A stretch of 64,000 nt of DNA from Sphingomonas jaspsi DSM 18422 (GCF_000585415.1 NZ_KK073876.1:431810-495809), one strand, 5' to 3'. Positions 43,517 through 52,026 are shown, counted from the stretch's first letter. Notes: generated by a model from the letters alone, not told the origin. A program made the numbers and translations.

Positions 43517-45328
43517 TTACCCTTCCGCCACCTCCTCCATCTCCCGCTCCGCGGCCTGCCGCGTCCATAGGTCGGCGTAGAGCCCGCCCTTCGCCAGCAG
43601 TTCGGCGTGGGTGCCGCGTTCCGCGACCTTGCCGGCGTCGAGGACGACGATCTGGTCGGCGTCAGCGATGGTCGACAGGCGGTGGGCGATGATGATGGTG
43701 GTGCGGCCGCGCGATGCGGCGCTGAGGGTCGACTGGATCGCTTCCTCGGTGCGGCTGTCGAGCGCGGATGTGGCCTCGTCGAGGATCAGGATCGGCGGGT
43801 CCTTCAGCAGGGTGCGGGCGATGGCGACGCGCTGCTTCTCGCCGCCCGACAGCTTCAGCCCGCGCTCGCCGACCATCGAATCATAGCCGGACGGCAAGGC
43901 GGCGATGAAGCCGTCGATCGCCGCGCCCTTGGCCGCTTCCTCGACCTCCGCCTGGCCCGCGCCCTCGCGGCCATAGGCGATGTTGTAGCCGATGGTATCG
44001 TTGAACAGCACCGTATCCTGCGGTACGATGCCGATCGCCGCGCGCAGGCTCGCCTGCTTCACCGCGGCGATGTCCTGCCCGTCGATGGTGATCCGCCCCG
44101 CGGTGGGGTCGTAGAACCGGTAGAGCAGCCGCGCCAGCGTCGACTTGCCCGCGCCCGACGGCCCGACCACCGCAAGGCTGGTCCCCGCCGGCACGTCGAG
44201 CGTCACGCCCTTCAGGATGATCCGCTCGGGCTCATAACCGAATGCCACATCCTCGAACCGCACATGCCCCGCCGCGACCTGCAAGTAGGGCGCGCCCGGC
44301 GCATCGACCACCTCGGCTTCGGTGTCGGTGAGGTTGAACATCGATTCCATGTCGATCAGCCCCTGGCGGATCGAACGATAGACCCAGCCGAGCATGTCGA
44401 GCGGGCGGAACAGCTGCATCAACATGGTGTTGATGAACACCACGTCGCCCGGCGTGAACTGGCCCGTCGACCAGCCCCAGACGGTGTAGGCCATCGCGCC
44501 CAGCATCATCAGGTTGGTGATCAAGCTCTGGCCGATGTTGAGCCAGGCCAGGCTCACTTCATTCTTGACCGACGCGGCGGTGAATTTCCCGACCGCCTCG
44601 TCGTAGCGCCTGGCTTCGCGCTCCTCTGCGCCGAAATATTTGACCGTCTCGTAATTCAGCAGGCTGTCGACCGCGCGGCCGATGGCGCGGTTGTCGTCCT
44701 CGTTCATTTCGCGCTGCAGCTTGGCGCGCCATTCGGTCACCCGGCGGGTGTAGGTGATGTAGACGACCACCATCGCCAGCGTCGCCGCGACCAGCCCCGC
44801 ACCGAATTTGTAGAAGAAGATGACGCAGGCGCCGACCAGCTCGATCAGCGTCGGGGCGATGTTGAAGAGGAGGAAATAGAGCATCATGTCGATGCTCTTG
44901 GTCCCGCGCTCGACGATCTTGGTCAGGCTGCCCGTCCGCCGCTCGAGGTGGAAGCGAAGGCTGAGCGAATGGACATGGCGGAACACCCGCGCCGACAAAC
45001 GCCGCGCCGCATGCTGCCCGACCTTTTCGAACAGGGCGTTGCGGAGGTTGTCGGCCAGCACCCCGCCGAACCGCGCCGCGACATAGGCGGCGACCATCGT
45101 CACCGCCGCACCCCACAGCGCCCTGTCGCCGCTCATCGCATCCACCACCGCCTTGTAGGCGAAGGGCATGGCCAGCGAGATCGCCTTGCCCGCCAGCACC
45201 AGCGTCAGTGCGACGATCACCCGCGCCTTCAGCTCGCTCTCGCCCTTCGGCCACAGCAGCGGCAGGAAGCGCCACAGCACCTTGAAGCTGCCGCTCGGGC
45301 TTTCGGGACTGGCGGCAGGGGGGCTCAT
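43517..45328 (-). CDS. Atm1/ABCB7-type ABC exporter
   Basis: A 603-residue half-transporter with six membrane helices then an ATPase domain: Walker A GPSGAGKST, signature LSGGEKQRVAI and Walker B ILILDEATSALD. The loop LLNYETVKYFGAEEREARRYDEA is the hallmark of the Atm1 group (glutathione persulfide/metal conjugate exporters such as that of Novosphingobium). It probably protects against heavy metals or exports sulfur for iron-sulfur enzymes. Confidence 0.9.
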   Translation of the reverse strand: MSPPAASPESPSGSFKVLWRFLPLLWPKGESELKARVIVALTLVLAGKAISLAMPFAYKAVVDAMSGDRALWGAAVTMVAAYVAARFGGVLADNLRNALFEKVGQHAARRLSARVFRHVHSLSLRFHLERRTGSLTKIVERGTKSIDMMLYFLLFNIAPTLIELVGACVIFFYKFGAGLVAATLAMVVVYITYTRRVTEWRAKLQREMNEDDNRAIGRAVDSLLNYETVKYFGAEEREARRYDEAVGKFTAASVKNEVSLAWLNIGQSLITNLMMLGAMAYTVWGWSTGQFTPGDVVFINTMLMQLFRPLDMLGWVYRSIRQGLIDMESMFNLTDTEAEVVDAPGAPYLQVAAGHVRFEDVAFGYEPERIILKGVTLDVPAGTSLAVVGPSGAGKSTLARLLYRFYDPTAGRITIDGQDIAAVKQASLRAAIGIVPQDTVLFNDTIGYNIAYGREGAGQAEVEEAAKGAAIDGFIAALPSGYDSMVGERGLKLSGGEKQRVAIARTLLKDPPILILDEATSALDSRTEEAIQSTLSAASRGRTTIIIAHRLSTIADADQIVVLDAGKVAERGTHAELLAKGGLYADLWTRQAAEREMEEVAEG

Positions 45329-45383
45329 CGCCTCTTAGCTAGGGCGGCATCCCGAAATCCGCAACGGATGCGACGAACCGTTT

Positions 45384-45409
45384 GGAACCAATGCGATTTT
45401 TTGGCCGTT
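45384..45409 (+). promoter_or_regulatory. EcfG-like (general stress sigma) promoter
   Basis: GGAAC (45384-45388), a 17-nt spacer and CGTT (45406-45409) match the promoter consensus of the alphaproteobacterial general-stress sigma factor EcfG. A transcript start near 45416 would leave a leader of about 20 nt before the ATG at 45439. It suggests stress control of the small exported protein. Confidence 0.6.
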
Positions 45410-45438
45410 ATCGCGGTCAGTCCAACGGGGAATGAACA

Positions 45439-45687
45439 ATGGGTCCGGGTTTCTTCATGATCGCCATCCTGGGTTGCGCAGACGGCAGTGCCGCCTGCAC
45501 GCCGGTGGCGACCATGCCGACCCGCTATGAAAGCCGCGCGGCTTGCGAAGCCGCCACGGTCGCCGCGCTTGACCAAGCCGGCGATTTCGATTTCCCGACC
45601 GTGACTGCCCAGTGCCGTCCGGCCCAGGCTCCTGCCGCCCAGCGCTCGACCGCCAAGCCGCTCCCCGCCGCCACCGCGCAAGGCTAA
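45439..45687 (+). CDS. Small exported Cys-containing protein
   Basis: An 82-residue protein. It has a weak hydrophobic start (GPGFFMIAILGCADGSAAC), conserved-looking cysteines (C13, C20, C36, C59) and an Ala/Pro-rich tail. It resembles short sphingomonad proteins of unknown function. An EcfG-like promoter lies 30 bp upstream, and the leader contains GGGGAA before the ATG. Confidence 0.7.
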   Translation: MGPGFFMIAILGCADGSAACTPVATMPTRYESRAACEAATVAALDQAGDFDFPTVTAQCRPAQAPAAQRSTAKPLPAATAQG

Positions 45688-45779
45688 GCGCGGGAAATTT
45701 TCCCAAAGCTTCGGAATATTTCACCAGCCTCGGCGGGCATAAATCTGCGCGAACACTGAAATACAACGACTTTTTCAAA

Positions 45780-45797
45780 TTGGCACGGTCCCTGCAA
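45780..45797 (+). promoter_or_regulatory. Sigma-54 (-24/-12) promoter of the psp-like operon
   Basis: TTGGCACGGTCCCTGCAA matches TGGCACG-N4-TTGC with a single difference. The invariant GG (45782-45783) and GC (45794-45795) are exactly 10 nt apart. The predicted start near 45807 lies about 38 nt before the 36-residue peptide gene. Phage-shock operons are classically sigma-54 dependent, which fits the pspC-like gene downstream. Confidence 0.8.
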
Positions 45798-45844
45798 TAG
45801 ACATGGCAAGCCCGATGTCGGGCCCATGAAAAGGGAGAATGACA

Positions 45845-45955
45845 ATGTTGGTTTCGCTCAATCCGCTTCGCCAGGTCGCCGTCAGCGCCTCGGCCGCGTT
45901 CATCGTTTCGCTGCTCTTCGTCAGCGCCGCCATCGGCCCGCTGCCGATCGCCTAA
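45845..45955 (+). CDS. 36-residue membrane peptide, psp-like operon
   Basis: A very short gene: ATG at 45845, TAA at 45953-45955, product MLVSLNPLRQVAVSASAA.. with one hydrophobic helix (about residue 12-31) ending GPLPIA. AAAGGGAG lies 8 nt upstream. It lies directly between the sigma-54 promoter and pspC, so it is probably made under envelope stress. The sequence does not resemble PspB; its function is unknown. Confidence 0.68.
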   Translation: MLVSLNPLRQVAVSASAAFIVSLLFVSAAIGPLPIA

Positions 45956-45991
45956 CAATCGCATCTTCGTCTTCAATCGGGAGTCAAAGAC

Positions 45992-46180
45992 ATGAACGGA
46001 CGTTTCGCGCTCAATCCGGCCAAGGCCAAGGTGATGGGCGTTTGCGCAGGCATCGCCGACTATTTCAACGTCGACGTCCTGCTGGTTCGCCTGGCGATGG
46101 TCGGCATCACGCTGATCACCGGTCCGGTTGCGATCCTGCTCTATATCCTGACCGGATGGCTCGCCACCGAGGACCGGTAA
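45992..46180 (+). CDS. PspC domain envelope-stress protein
   Basis: A 62-residue protein made almost entirely of a PspC domain. KVMGVCAGIADYFNVDVLLVR is followed by a membrane helix (MVGITLITGPVAILLYILTGWLA). In enterobacteria PspC senses membrane damage and binds PspA. The gene follows the 36-residue peptide gene by 36 bp with GGGAG before the ATG. No pspA or pspF lies in the window. Confidence 0.92.
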   Translation: MNGRFALNPAKAKVMGVCAGIADYFNVDVLLVRLAMVGITLITGPVAILLYILTGWLATEDR

Positions 46181-46190
46181 GTCCGGTCCC

Positions 46191-46224
46191 GGTGCGCCGC
46201 CGGCAGTCGGCCGGGCGGCGCGCC
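46191..46224 (+). terminator. GC-rich hairpin after pspC
   Basis: Arms 46191-46201 and 46214-46224 form an 11-bp stem with one G-T pair and a 12-nt loop. No T-run follows, so it may be a weak or Rho-assisted terminator or a stability hairpin. It separates pspC from the ion-channel gene. Confidence 0.4.
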
Positions 46225-46284
46225 GGTTGAACTTCACGGCCGATCGGGCATTGTCCGCCAGTACGCTGGCCAAGGAGACAGGCC

Positions 46285-46716
46285 CTGCTTCTGCAATTGT
46301 TCGTCGCCACCATGATGGTGATCGTCACGGTCCTGATCCACGGTAGCGGTCTGTTCGGACTGTCGCGCGCCCTTAGGGTCGAAGCGAGCGAGAAGCATCG
46401 CTTCCAGATCGACCTCGTCAGCGTCCGCGGCCTGGGCTTCACGCTCTTGCTGGTGCTCAGCCTTTTCGCGCTGCACGGCATCGAAATCTGGGCCTACGGC
46501 GTTTTCTACCTCACCGTCGGCGCGCTTCCGAACATCCTCGACGCGGTCTATTTCTCAACTATTACCTACGGCACCATCGGCTATGATGACGAAGGCCTCG
46601 CGCATGGCTGGAAGATGGTCGCGGCGATCGAGGGCATCAACGGTATCATCCTGCTCGGCTGGTCCACCGCCTTTTTCGTCACCGTCGTGCAACGGATTGG
46701 CACAACGAGCCGTTGA
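46285..46716 (+). CDS. Two-helix potassium-channel-like (Ion_trans_2) protein, apparent CTG start
   Basis: A 143-residue protein with three or so hydrophobic segments. It has a channel-like pore region STITYGTIGYDDEG followed by a last helix GINGIILLGWSTAFFVTVV. This matches the Ion_trans_2 arrangement, although the pore lacks a strict TVGYG filter (TIGYD). AAGGAG at 46272-46277 sits 7 nt before a CTG at 46285, while the first TTG (46297) is too far for that site, so I place the start at CTG. Confidence 0.75.
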   Translation: MLLQLFVATMMVIVTVLIHGSGLFGLSRALRVEASEKHRFQIDLVSVRGLGFTLLLVLSLFALHGIEIWAYGVFYLTVGALPNILDAVYFSTITYGTIGYDDEGLAHGWKMVAAIEGINGIILLGWSTAFFVTVVQRIGTTSR

Positions 46717-46770
46717 ATGCGGTCAAAGGCTGGGCGATAAGCATTGCGGTCGTCCAGGAACGAGGAGACG

Positions 46771-46926
46771 ATGATGGAACGGCAAGGCGAAGAAGTTCAT
46801 CTGGACGAGGTCGAGGCGACCGGCGGGGTCAAGCGTCAGGGCGTGCGTTACGTTCTCGGGTTTTCGCTGCTGCTCGTCGTGGTGGCCATGTCCGCCATCT
46901 GGATTTTCGGTTCGGTTTTCAAATAG
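46771..46926 (+). CDS. 51-residue single-pass membrane protein
   Basis: A short protein with an acidic N-terminus (MMERQGEEVHLDEVEATGG) and one C-terminal helix (VLGFSLLLVVVAMSAIWIFGSVF). GAGGAG lies 4-9 nt before the ATG at 46771. Unknown function; it sits between the channel and the acyltransferase. Confidence 0.7.
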   Translation: MMERQGEEVHLDEVEATGGVKRQGVRYVLGFSLLLVVVAMSAIWIFGSVFK

Positions 46927-46981
46927 CCCTGCCGGTTACCACGCTGGACAGTCGCGGCGGCGCCGACCATGAAGGACGGCA

Positions 46982-47581
46982 ATGACGCAGCCCGCTGACC
47001 TGCCCCGGCTCAACCCGCTCGCCCGGCTGGTCTACTGGCTCATCATCCAATGGTACGATCGGACCAGCTGGACAGCCGTCGGTACGCTTCCGCCGGAACG
47101 GAAATTCGTGATCGTCGGCGCGTCGCATACCTCGAACTGGGACTTCCTGGTCTTCCTCGGGACGATCCGCGCGCTTGGCCGGCGGGTTCGATTCATCGGC
47201 AAGCACAGCCTGTTCCGCTGGCCGATGGAGGGCTTCATGCGCGGGCTTGGCGGGGTGCCTGTCAATCGCACGACCAGCAAGGACCTTGTCCGCCAAGTGG
47301 TCGACCAATTCGATCGGCACGACGACTTCGCGCTCATCGTCGCCGCCGAAGGCACGCGATCCTACACCGAAAAATGGCGCTCTGGATTTTACCAGATCGC
47401 GCTGCAGGCGGGCGTCCCGATCGTTTGCGCCGGACCCGATTACCCGACCAAGCGCGGTATCATCGGCCCGGTCATCCGGCCGACTGGCGATTATGCCCGA
47501 GATATGAAGCCCGCGTTCGACTTTTTTCGATCCCTACGGCCCAAGCACCCCGAACGGGCCGGCTTTCCGCCCGACAGCTGA
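46982..47581 (+). CDS. Lysophospholipid acyltransferase family protein
   Basis: A 199-residue PlsC-superfamily acyltransferase with the HX4D motif in ASHTSNWDFL and the glycerolipid-binding AAEGTRSYTEKW. It probably acylates a lysophospholipid or related lipid at the inner membrane. It lacks the usual long N-terminal membrane anchor. Confidence 0.88.
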   Translation: MTQPADLPRLNPLARLVYWLIIQWYDRTSWTAVGTLPPERKFVIVGASHTSNWDFLVFLGTIRALGRRVRFIGKHSLFRWPMEGFMRGLGGVPVNRTTSKDLVRQVVDQFDRHDDFALIVAAEGTRSYTEKWRSGFYQIALQAGVPIVCAGPDYPTKRGIIGPVIRPTGDYARDMKPAFDFFRSLRPKHPERAGFPPDS

Positions 47582-47631
47582 ACCTTGCCATTATCACGCT
47601 GCGCCTTAGGGTCTGGCACGACAGGAGAAAT

Positions 47632-48195
47632 ATGATGCGCGTTCATCGCACTGCCTTCGCTTTAACCGTCGCGATCGGCCTGGCCGGTGCCGCCATGTTC
47701 GCTGCGAGTGCCGACGCCGCGTTGCCGGTCGGGGCAAAGGCACCCGATTTCCGGACCGTGGGCGCGCTTGGCGGCAAGCCGTTCCGGCTGCACCTGGCCG
47801 ACCAGCTGAAGCACGGGCCGGTGGTGCTCTATTTCTATCCCAAGGCGTTCACCAAGGGATGCACCCTGGAAGCCAAGGCCTTTGCAGATGCCATGCCCGA
47901 ATTCCGCAAGGCGGGCGCCCGGGTCGTCGGCATGAGCGCCGACGACCTTGAAACGCTGAAGAAATTCTCGGTCGAACATTGTCGCAGCGTTTTCCCGGTC
48001 GCCACCGCTTCGGCTGCCACGATCAAGGATTACGACGTGGCGATGCCGATGGTGAATAACGTCACGGCGATGACCAATCGTACCAGCTATGTAATCTCGA
48101 AGAGCGGCCGGATCGTCATGGTTCATTCCGATCTCGACTGGAAAGATCATGTCGCCAAGACCCTGGCCGCGGTGCGCGCGCTCAAGGCGCAATAA
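47632..48195 (+). CDS. Exported peroxiredoxin (AhpC/TSA, Bcp-like)
   Basis: A 187-residue thiol peroxidase with a signal peptide (ALTVAIGLAGAAMFAASADA, residues 9-28). The active loop is YFYPKAFTKGCT with the peroxidatic Cys77; no Cys occurs five residues later, unlike E. coli Bcp. It likely removes peroxides in the periplasm. ATG 47632 has AGGAG just upstream. Confidence 0.88.
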   Translation: MMRVHRTAFALTVAIGLAGAAMFAASADAALPVGAKAPDFRTVGALGGKPFRLHLADQLKHGPVVLYFYPKAFTKGCTLEAKAFADAMPEFRKAGARVVGMSADDLETLKKFSVEHCRSVFPVATASAATIKDYDVAMPMVNNVTAMTNRTSYVISKSGRIVMVHSDLDWKDHVAKTLAAVRALKAQ

Positions 48196-48322
48196 CCCAT
48201 TTTAAGATTGTGTCGTTTGCGCAACGGCTTACCGCACAAATTCTGGTAAATGACGTTAACCGCTTCCATTAACGAAACTGGAGGCACAGCCTCGCGTTCA
48301 AACTGGCTTGGAGAGGCCACTT

Positions 48323-49006
48323 ATGAAGTTTGCAACGCGCATGGTGGGGGTGCTGCTGGGTGTGGCGACCGCATCGATCGCCTCCGCAGAGTCCGCGTCT
48401 GTCCCAAACAACGACCCGCTTCGTCCGTTGCCGACGTCCATCCGGACTACGGCCTACGCGGCAGCGGCCCCCAATATTTTCGGTACCGCCGCACTGAATG
48501 CGGGCGTGACCATTTACGACGCCCGTTTTCGACGCGTCGCGGCCGCGGACAGGACCGACGGCCGCGTTCTCGCTCTCGCTGAAAGCCTGAAAGGCCTAAG
48601 CGCTGTCGATCAGCTTCGCACCGTCAAGGCCGAAGTCGAACGTCGTGTACGCTTCGCCACCGATCTCGACGCCATGGGCGTATTCGACCTGTGGGCCAAT
48701 GCCGGCGAGACGCTGGCGCGCGGCGTCGGCGATGACGAAGATATCGCCATCGCCGAAATGCAGGTCCTGAAGGCGGCGGGCTATGACCCGGCCGATCTTT
48801 ACCTCAGTATCGGTCGCCACAAGGTGCGCGGCGCCCACGTGGTGCTGGTCGCGCGGACCCCGGAGGGCTTTTACATGCTCGACCAGTCTGAGCCGACCAT
48901 CGTGGCCGCATCGTCGGGCCGCGGACGGTTCGTCCCGCAACTGACCGTGGGCCAAGGCCGCAGCTGGATCCACGGCTACCGCCGCGCTTCGCTGGCCGCG
49001 CGTTAA
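48323..49006 (+). CDS. Transglutaminase-like (LapG/BTLCP) protein lacking the catalytic Cys
   Basis: A 227-residue exported protein with signal MKFATRMVGVLLGVATASIASA. It has the bacterial transglutaminase-like cysteine-protease fold: GVGDDEDIAIAEMQVLKAAG at 134-153, then His172 in GAHVVLVA and Asp187 in YMLDQ. Active members read GDCEDYA; here position 138 is Asp, so protease activity is unlikely. It may bind a target without cutting. ATG 48323 has GGAGAGG upstream. Confidence 0.78.
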   Translation: MKFATRMVGVLLGVATASIASAESASVPNNDPLRPLPTSIRTTAYAAAAPNIFGTAALNAGVTIYDARFRRVAAADRTDGRVLALAESLKGLSAVDQLRTVKAEVERRVRFATDLDAMGVFDLWANAGETLARGVGDDEDIAIAEMQVLKAAGYDPADLYLSIGRHKVRGAHVVLVARTPEGFYMLDQSEPTIVAASSGRGRFVPQLTVGQGRSWIHGYRRASLAAR

Positions 49007-49150
49007 GTTTCGGTACACCGGCTGGCAGCGTTAACGGCTGCGACCGCACGGAATTGGTCCCACTCGGAAGGCCGGTAACCGGTCCCTGCAAACGGTTCGA
49101 CTCACCGGAAACGACGGATAGGTTTGCATCCGGCCTGCGTTTCTAAGCCC

Positions 49151-50011
49151 ATGATGTACAAGCAAAAAACGACCCGCTTTGGCGCGACCGCGATAGCCGC
49201 GGTGCTTGCCCTTCAATCCACCACTGCCCTGGCGCAGGTAGCCGACCCGGCCGCGACGGTTCCTACCGTCGAACCGTCGAACGACCCGGTTGCGACCAGC
49301 CCCTCGGCCGTCGAACCTGAAACGACCGTTTCCGACACGCCAGTCCAGCCTGCGACTGAAACGGCAACTCCTGCCGTCGTCACGCCGAAGGTTGCGAGCA
49401 AGCGCCAGGTTGCAGCCAAGAACGCGCCCGCGCCGCGCGCTCGACCGGTGGCGGCCAACACACCCGCCAAGCCCGTTGAAGCACCGGTCGCGGTGGCCGT
49501 CCCAACCCCGCCGACGGCGGCGCCTGCGGAACAGCAGCAGGCTGCTCCCGTGGTGGTCCCGACGGCCGATCAGGCCGCGAATTCTGACCTTCCTCTGATT
49601 GCGGGTGGGGCCGGCGCGGCAGCACTTGCGTTGCTGGGGACGGGCCTGCTCGTCACCCGCCGCCGTCGTCGAGACAACGTTTTGGCTGAAGAAGCGATGG
49701 CGGTCGCCCAAGCGCCAGAGCCGGTGGTTGACCGTGAGCCGGTACCGGAGCGCTCGGCTTTTGCCTGGGGCAAGCCTGCCGCTGCGAGCGCAGTCGCGAC
49801 CTCTGCGCAGCCCTTGCCGCGTGGATTCGATACGTCGCGTTTCGGTCGCCACGTTCAGGCGGCCTATCGCGGTCCGACCCCTGACAACCCGTCGCTGTCG
49901 CTGAAGAAGCGCATCAAGCGCGCGTCCTTTTTCGATCTGCGGGAGAGGCAGGCCGCGGCCGCCCGGGGCAGTGGGCCGATCGGCATAAACCCCGCGCTTG
50001 TGCCCGCCTAA
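49151..50011 (+). CDS. Exported Pro/Ala-rich protein with internal membrane anchor
   Basis: A 286-residue protein. A signal peptide (ATAIAAVLALQSTTALAQ) is followed by a Pro/Ala/Thr-rich region to about residue 145, one membrane helix LPLIAGGAGAAALALLGTGLLV and a basic RRRRR stop. A ~110-residue cytoplasmic tail ends in INPALVPA. It looks like a membrane-spanning cell-wall-facing protein of unknown role. The LPLIAGG start of the helix is not a proven sorting signal. Confidence 0.66.
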   Translation: MMYKQKTTRFGATAIAAVLALQSTTALAQVADPAATVPTVEPSNDPVATSPSAVEPETTVSDTPVQPATETATPAVVTPKVASKRQVAAKNAPAPRARPVAANTPAKPVEAPVAVAVPTPPTAAPAEQQQAAPVVVPTADQAANSDLPLIAGGAGAAALALLGTGLLVTRRRRRDNVLAEEAMAVAQAPEPVVDREPVPERSAFAWGKPAAASAVATSAQPLPRGFDTSRFGRHVQAAYRGPTPDNPSLSLKKRIKRASFFDLRERQAAAARGSGPIGINPALVPA

Positions 50012-50123
50012 AACCTCCACCCCATGCCTTGGCGGTGTATGACCAAGGTGGCGCCGTCGTCCGCACAAGCGGGCGGCGGCGTCGTTCATTGACCACGCCG
50101 CGCGCATCGCGCAGCATTGCGAG

Positions 50124-50477
50124 ATGGACCCGCGCTTCGGCAGCTTTAGGGAATTCTGGCCGCATTACCTGCGCGAACATTCGCGTCCGGCAACCCGCGC
50201 GCTCCATTACGTCGGCACGACATTGGTCGCGTTGCTGGCGGTGATGCTGGTGTGGAGCGGGAACTGGCGCTGGCTGGCCGCGATGCCGGTCGCCGGATAT
50301 GCCTTTGCATGGGCCGCACATTTCGCGATCGAACGGAACCGGCCGGCGACCTTCACTTATCCGCTGTGGTCGCTGCTGGCGGATTTCCGTATGTGGGCAC
50401 TGGCGCTGACGGGCCGGCTCGGCCCGGAACTCGACCGGGCAGGCGTCGCGGTCACGGCGACAAGGAAGGATCGATGA
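50124..50477 (+). CDS. DUF962 / Mpo1-like membrane protein
   Basis: A 117-residue protein with [25 protein letters not shown] and two or three membrane helices, the DUF962 pattern of the yeast Mpo1 2-hydroxy fatty-acid dioxygenase family. The conserved histidines (His14, His19, His28 area) suit metal binding. It overlaps the next gene start by 4 nt (ATGA). Confidence 0.85.
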   Translation: MDPRFGSFREFWPHYLREHSRPATRALHYVGTTLVALLAVMLVWSGNWRWLAAMPVAGYAFAWAAHFAIERNRPATFTYPLWSLLADFRMWALALTGRLGPELDRAGVAVTATRKDR

Positions 50478-50968
50478 TGGTTCGCAATATGCTTCTGCCG
50501 TTGGCCGGGTGCCTGTCGATCATGGGTTGTTCGTCATCGGAGCCTGCACCGCAAGTGCAAGCGAACAACGCCACCGAGGTGGAGGCCGCCAATGTCGTCG
50601 ACAACGAGGTCAACCAGCTCGCGCCGCCCGCGAGCGACGAAGGCATCGATGCTAAGGTCGCGGGCACCGACTTCAATGCCGTTGCCGACATTCCGTGCGG
50701 CATCGACGGCAAGCTCGACGACAATTGCAGTGCGGGGGTGAAGCGCGACCGTGCCGCGGGCGGGACAAGCTTCGTCGAAGTCACCAAGCCCGACAAGAGC
50801 AAGCGCGTGCTGTTCTTCCAGGGGACCGCGGCAAGTGGCGCCGACAGCAGCCAGGCCGACGGCTCGGCGAGCTACCGCTTCCTGTGGCATCGCGAAGGCG
50901 ACTGGACCGTGATCAAATATGGTCCTGAGCGCTATCGCGTTCCGGACGCATTGGTCGTGGGCAGCTAA
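50474..50968 (+). CDS. Putative lipoprotein, unknown function
   Basis: A 164-residue lipoprotein with lipobox CLSIMGC (Cys19), an Asn/Ala-rich linker and a soluble C-terminal domain that ends in strands such as [18 protein letters not shown] do not recognise a family. It is translationally coupled to the DUF962 gene and converges on the next gene by 4 nt. Confidence 0.7.
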   Translation: MMVRNMLLPLAGCLSIMGCSSSEPAPQVQANNATEVEAANVVDNEVNQLAPPASDEGIDAKVAGTDFNAVADIPCGIDGKLDDNCSAGVKRDRAAGGTSFVEVTKPDKSKRVLFFQGTAASGADSSQADGSASYRFLWHREGDWTVIKYGPERYRVPDALVVGS

Positions 50969-52026
50969 GCCCGGCGCAGGCGGCGGAACAGCCGGGCGAT
51001 CAGGCCGGGCTTGGGTTCCGCAGTTGCTTCGGACGGCTCGGCGATCTCCGTAACTGCTTGGGCAGGCGGCGCAGCGACGACCGGCTCGCCTTCGTCCACC
51101 ACCACGCGCTTTCTTAACGAACTGCCGCTGTCGCTGCTGCCCGGCGAATAAAGGTCGGCGAGCGGGTCGTGCTTGGGCTCCCATTTCTTCATGGTCAGCG
51201 TCGCGACCGGCGCGATGTCGGCTGCGGGCTGCGCATTGAGGGGAGCCTCGCCTTCACGCATCAGGCTGGCGAAATCGGTGTGGAGGCCGAAGGTGCCGGC
51301 GACCAGGCGGGCGCCTTCGGGGAGGCCATGTGCGTCGGCTGCGCGCTCGAGCGCCTGAAGGAAGCGCAGCGCGCGTACCCATGTGCCAAGCACATATTCG
51401 CAATAGCCGCCCGGCGCCCGGCCCTCGACCCCGTCGCGCCCGTCACGCAGGTAGTAGCGGTGCTTGGACTGGATGAGGGCCGTGTTGAGCGCGGCGAGGC
51501 CGGTGAGGACGGAATAGAATTCGACGTCTTCTTCTTCGCCGGCGAAGGCGGGATTGTCCGACAGGCATTCGGCCAGCAAGGCGTCGCGGCTGGCGCTGCT
51601 GAAGGCGAAGCTGTCATCCGAATAAAGCGCGATGACCAGCGTCGGCTCATGCTCGTCGGTGCCGTCGAAGACCAGGTCGGGCTCGTTTGTGAGGCCGACC
51701 GTGATCGCTGTGATCGCCGGGCCCTCATGCTCGGCGAGGATTGGCATGAGGTCTTCCCATCCTTCGAGCGCCACGTCATCGGCCGACGCGATCTTGGCGA
51801 GCTTGGCGATACGGCCTTCGAACGGTGCCAGCGCCTCCGCAATCATACGATCGGCGGCGTCGAGGCGGGCGGCGACGATGTGACCGCGCAATCGATCGAC
51901 CCATTGCCGCTCACCTTCTTCGGTGAGGAAGGTCAGCTGGAGCGGGTGCGGCGTTGCCGGCTCGCAATAGCTGCGCACGCCTTCGGTGCGCGAATCCGGA
52001 ATATGCACGAAGGCCGGATGGTTCAT
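50965..52026 (-). CDS. Conserved protein of unknown function
   Basis: A 353-residue soluble protein. Blocks such as ALEGWEDLMPILAEHEGPAI, TNEPDLVFDGTDEHEPTLV, HRYYLRDGRDGVEGRAPGGY and a basic C-terminal [12 protein letters not shown] stand out. I recognise no family. The ATG (52026) has GGAGAGG upstream. The C-terminal ~90 residues are probably unstructured. Confidence 0.7.
   Translation of the reverse strand: MNHPAFVHIPDSRTEGVRSYCEPATPHPLQLTFLTEEGERQWVDRLRGHIVAARLDAADRMIAEALAPFEGRIAKLAKIASADDVALEGWEDLMPILAEHEGPAITAITVGLTNEPDLVFDGTDEHEPTLVIALYSDDSFAFSSASRDALLAECLSDNPAFAGEEEDVEFYSVLTGLAALNTALIQSKHRYYLRDGRDGVEGRAPGGYCEYVLGTWVRALRFLQALERAADAHGLPEGARLVAGTFGLHTDFASLMREGEAPLNAQPAADIAPVATLTMKKWEPKHDPLADLYSPGSSDSGSSLRKRVVVDEGEPVVAAPPAQAVTEIAEPSEATAEPKPGLIARLFRRLRRA

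Noticed and set aside
43607-45460. 617-residue plus-strand frame opposite the Atm1-type exporter
   Set aside because: Antisense shadow with the typical high Arg/His composition.
49580-49680. Sortase-type sorting signal in the Pro/Ala-rich protein
   Set aside because: The LPLIAGG-helix-RRRRR segment is followed by about 110 more residues, so it is not C-terminal and no sortase is seen.
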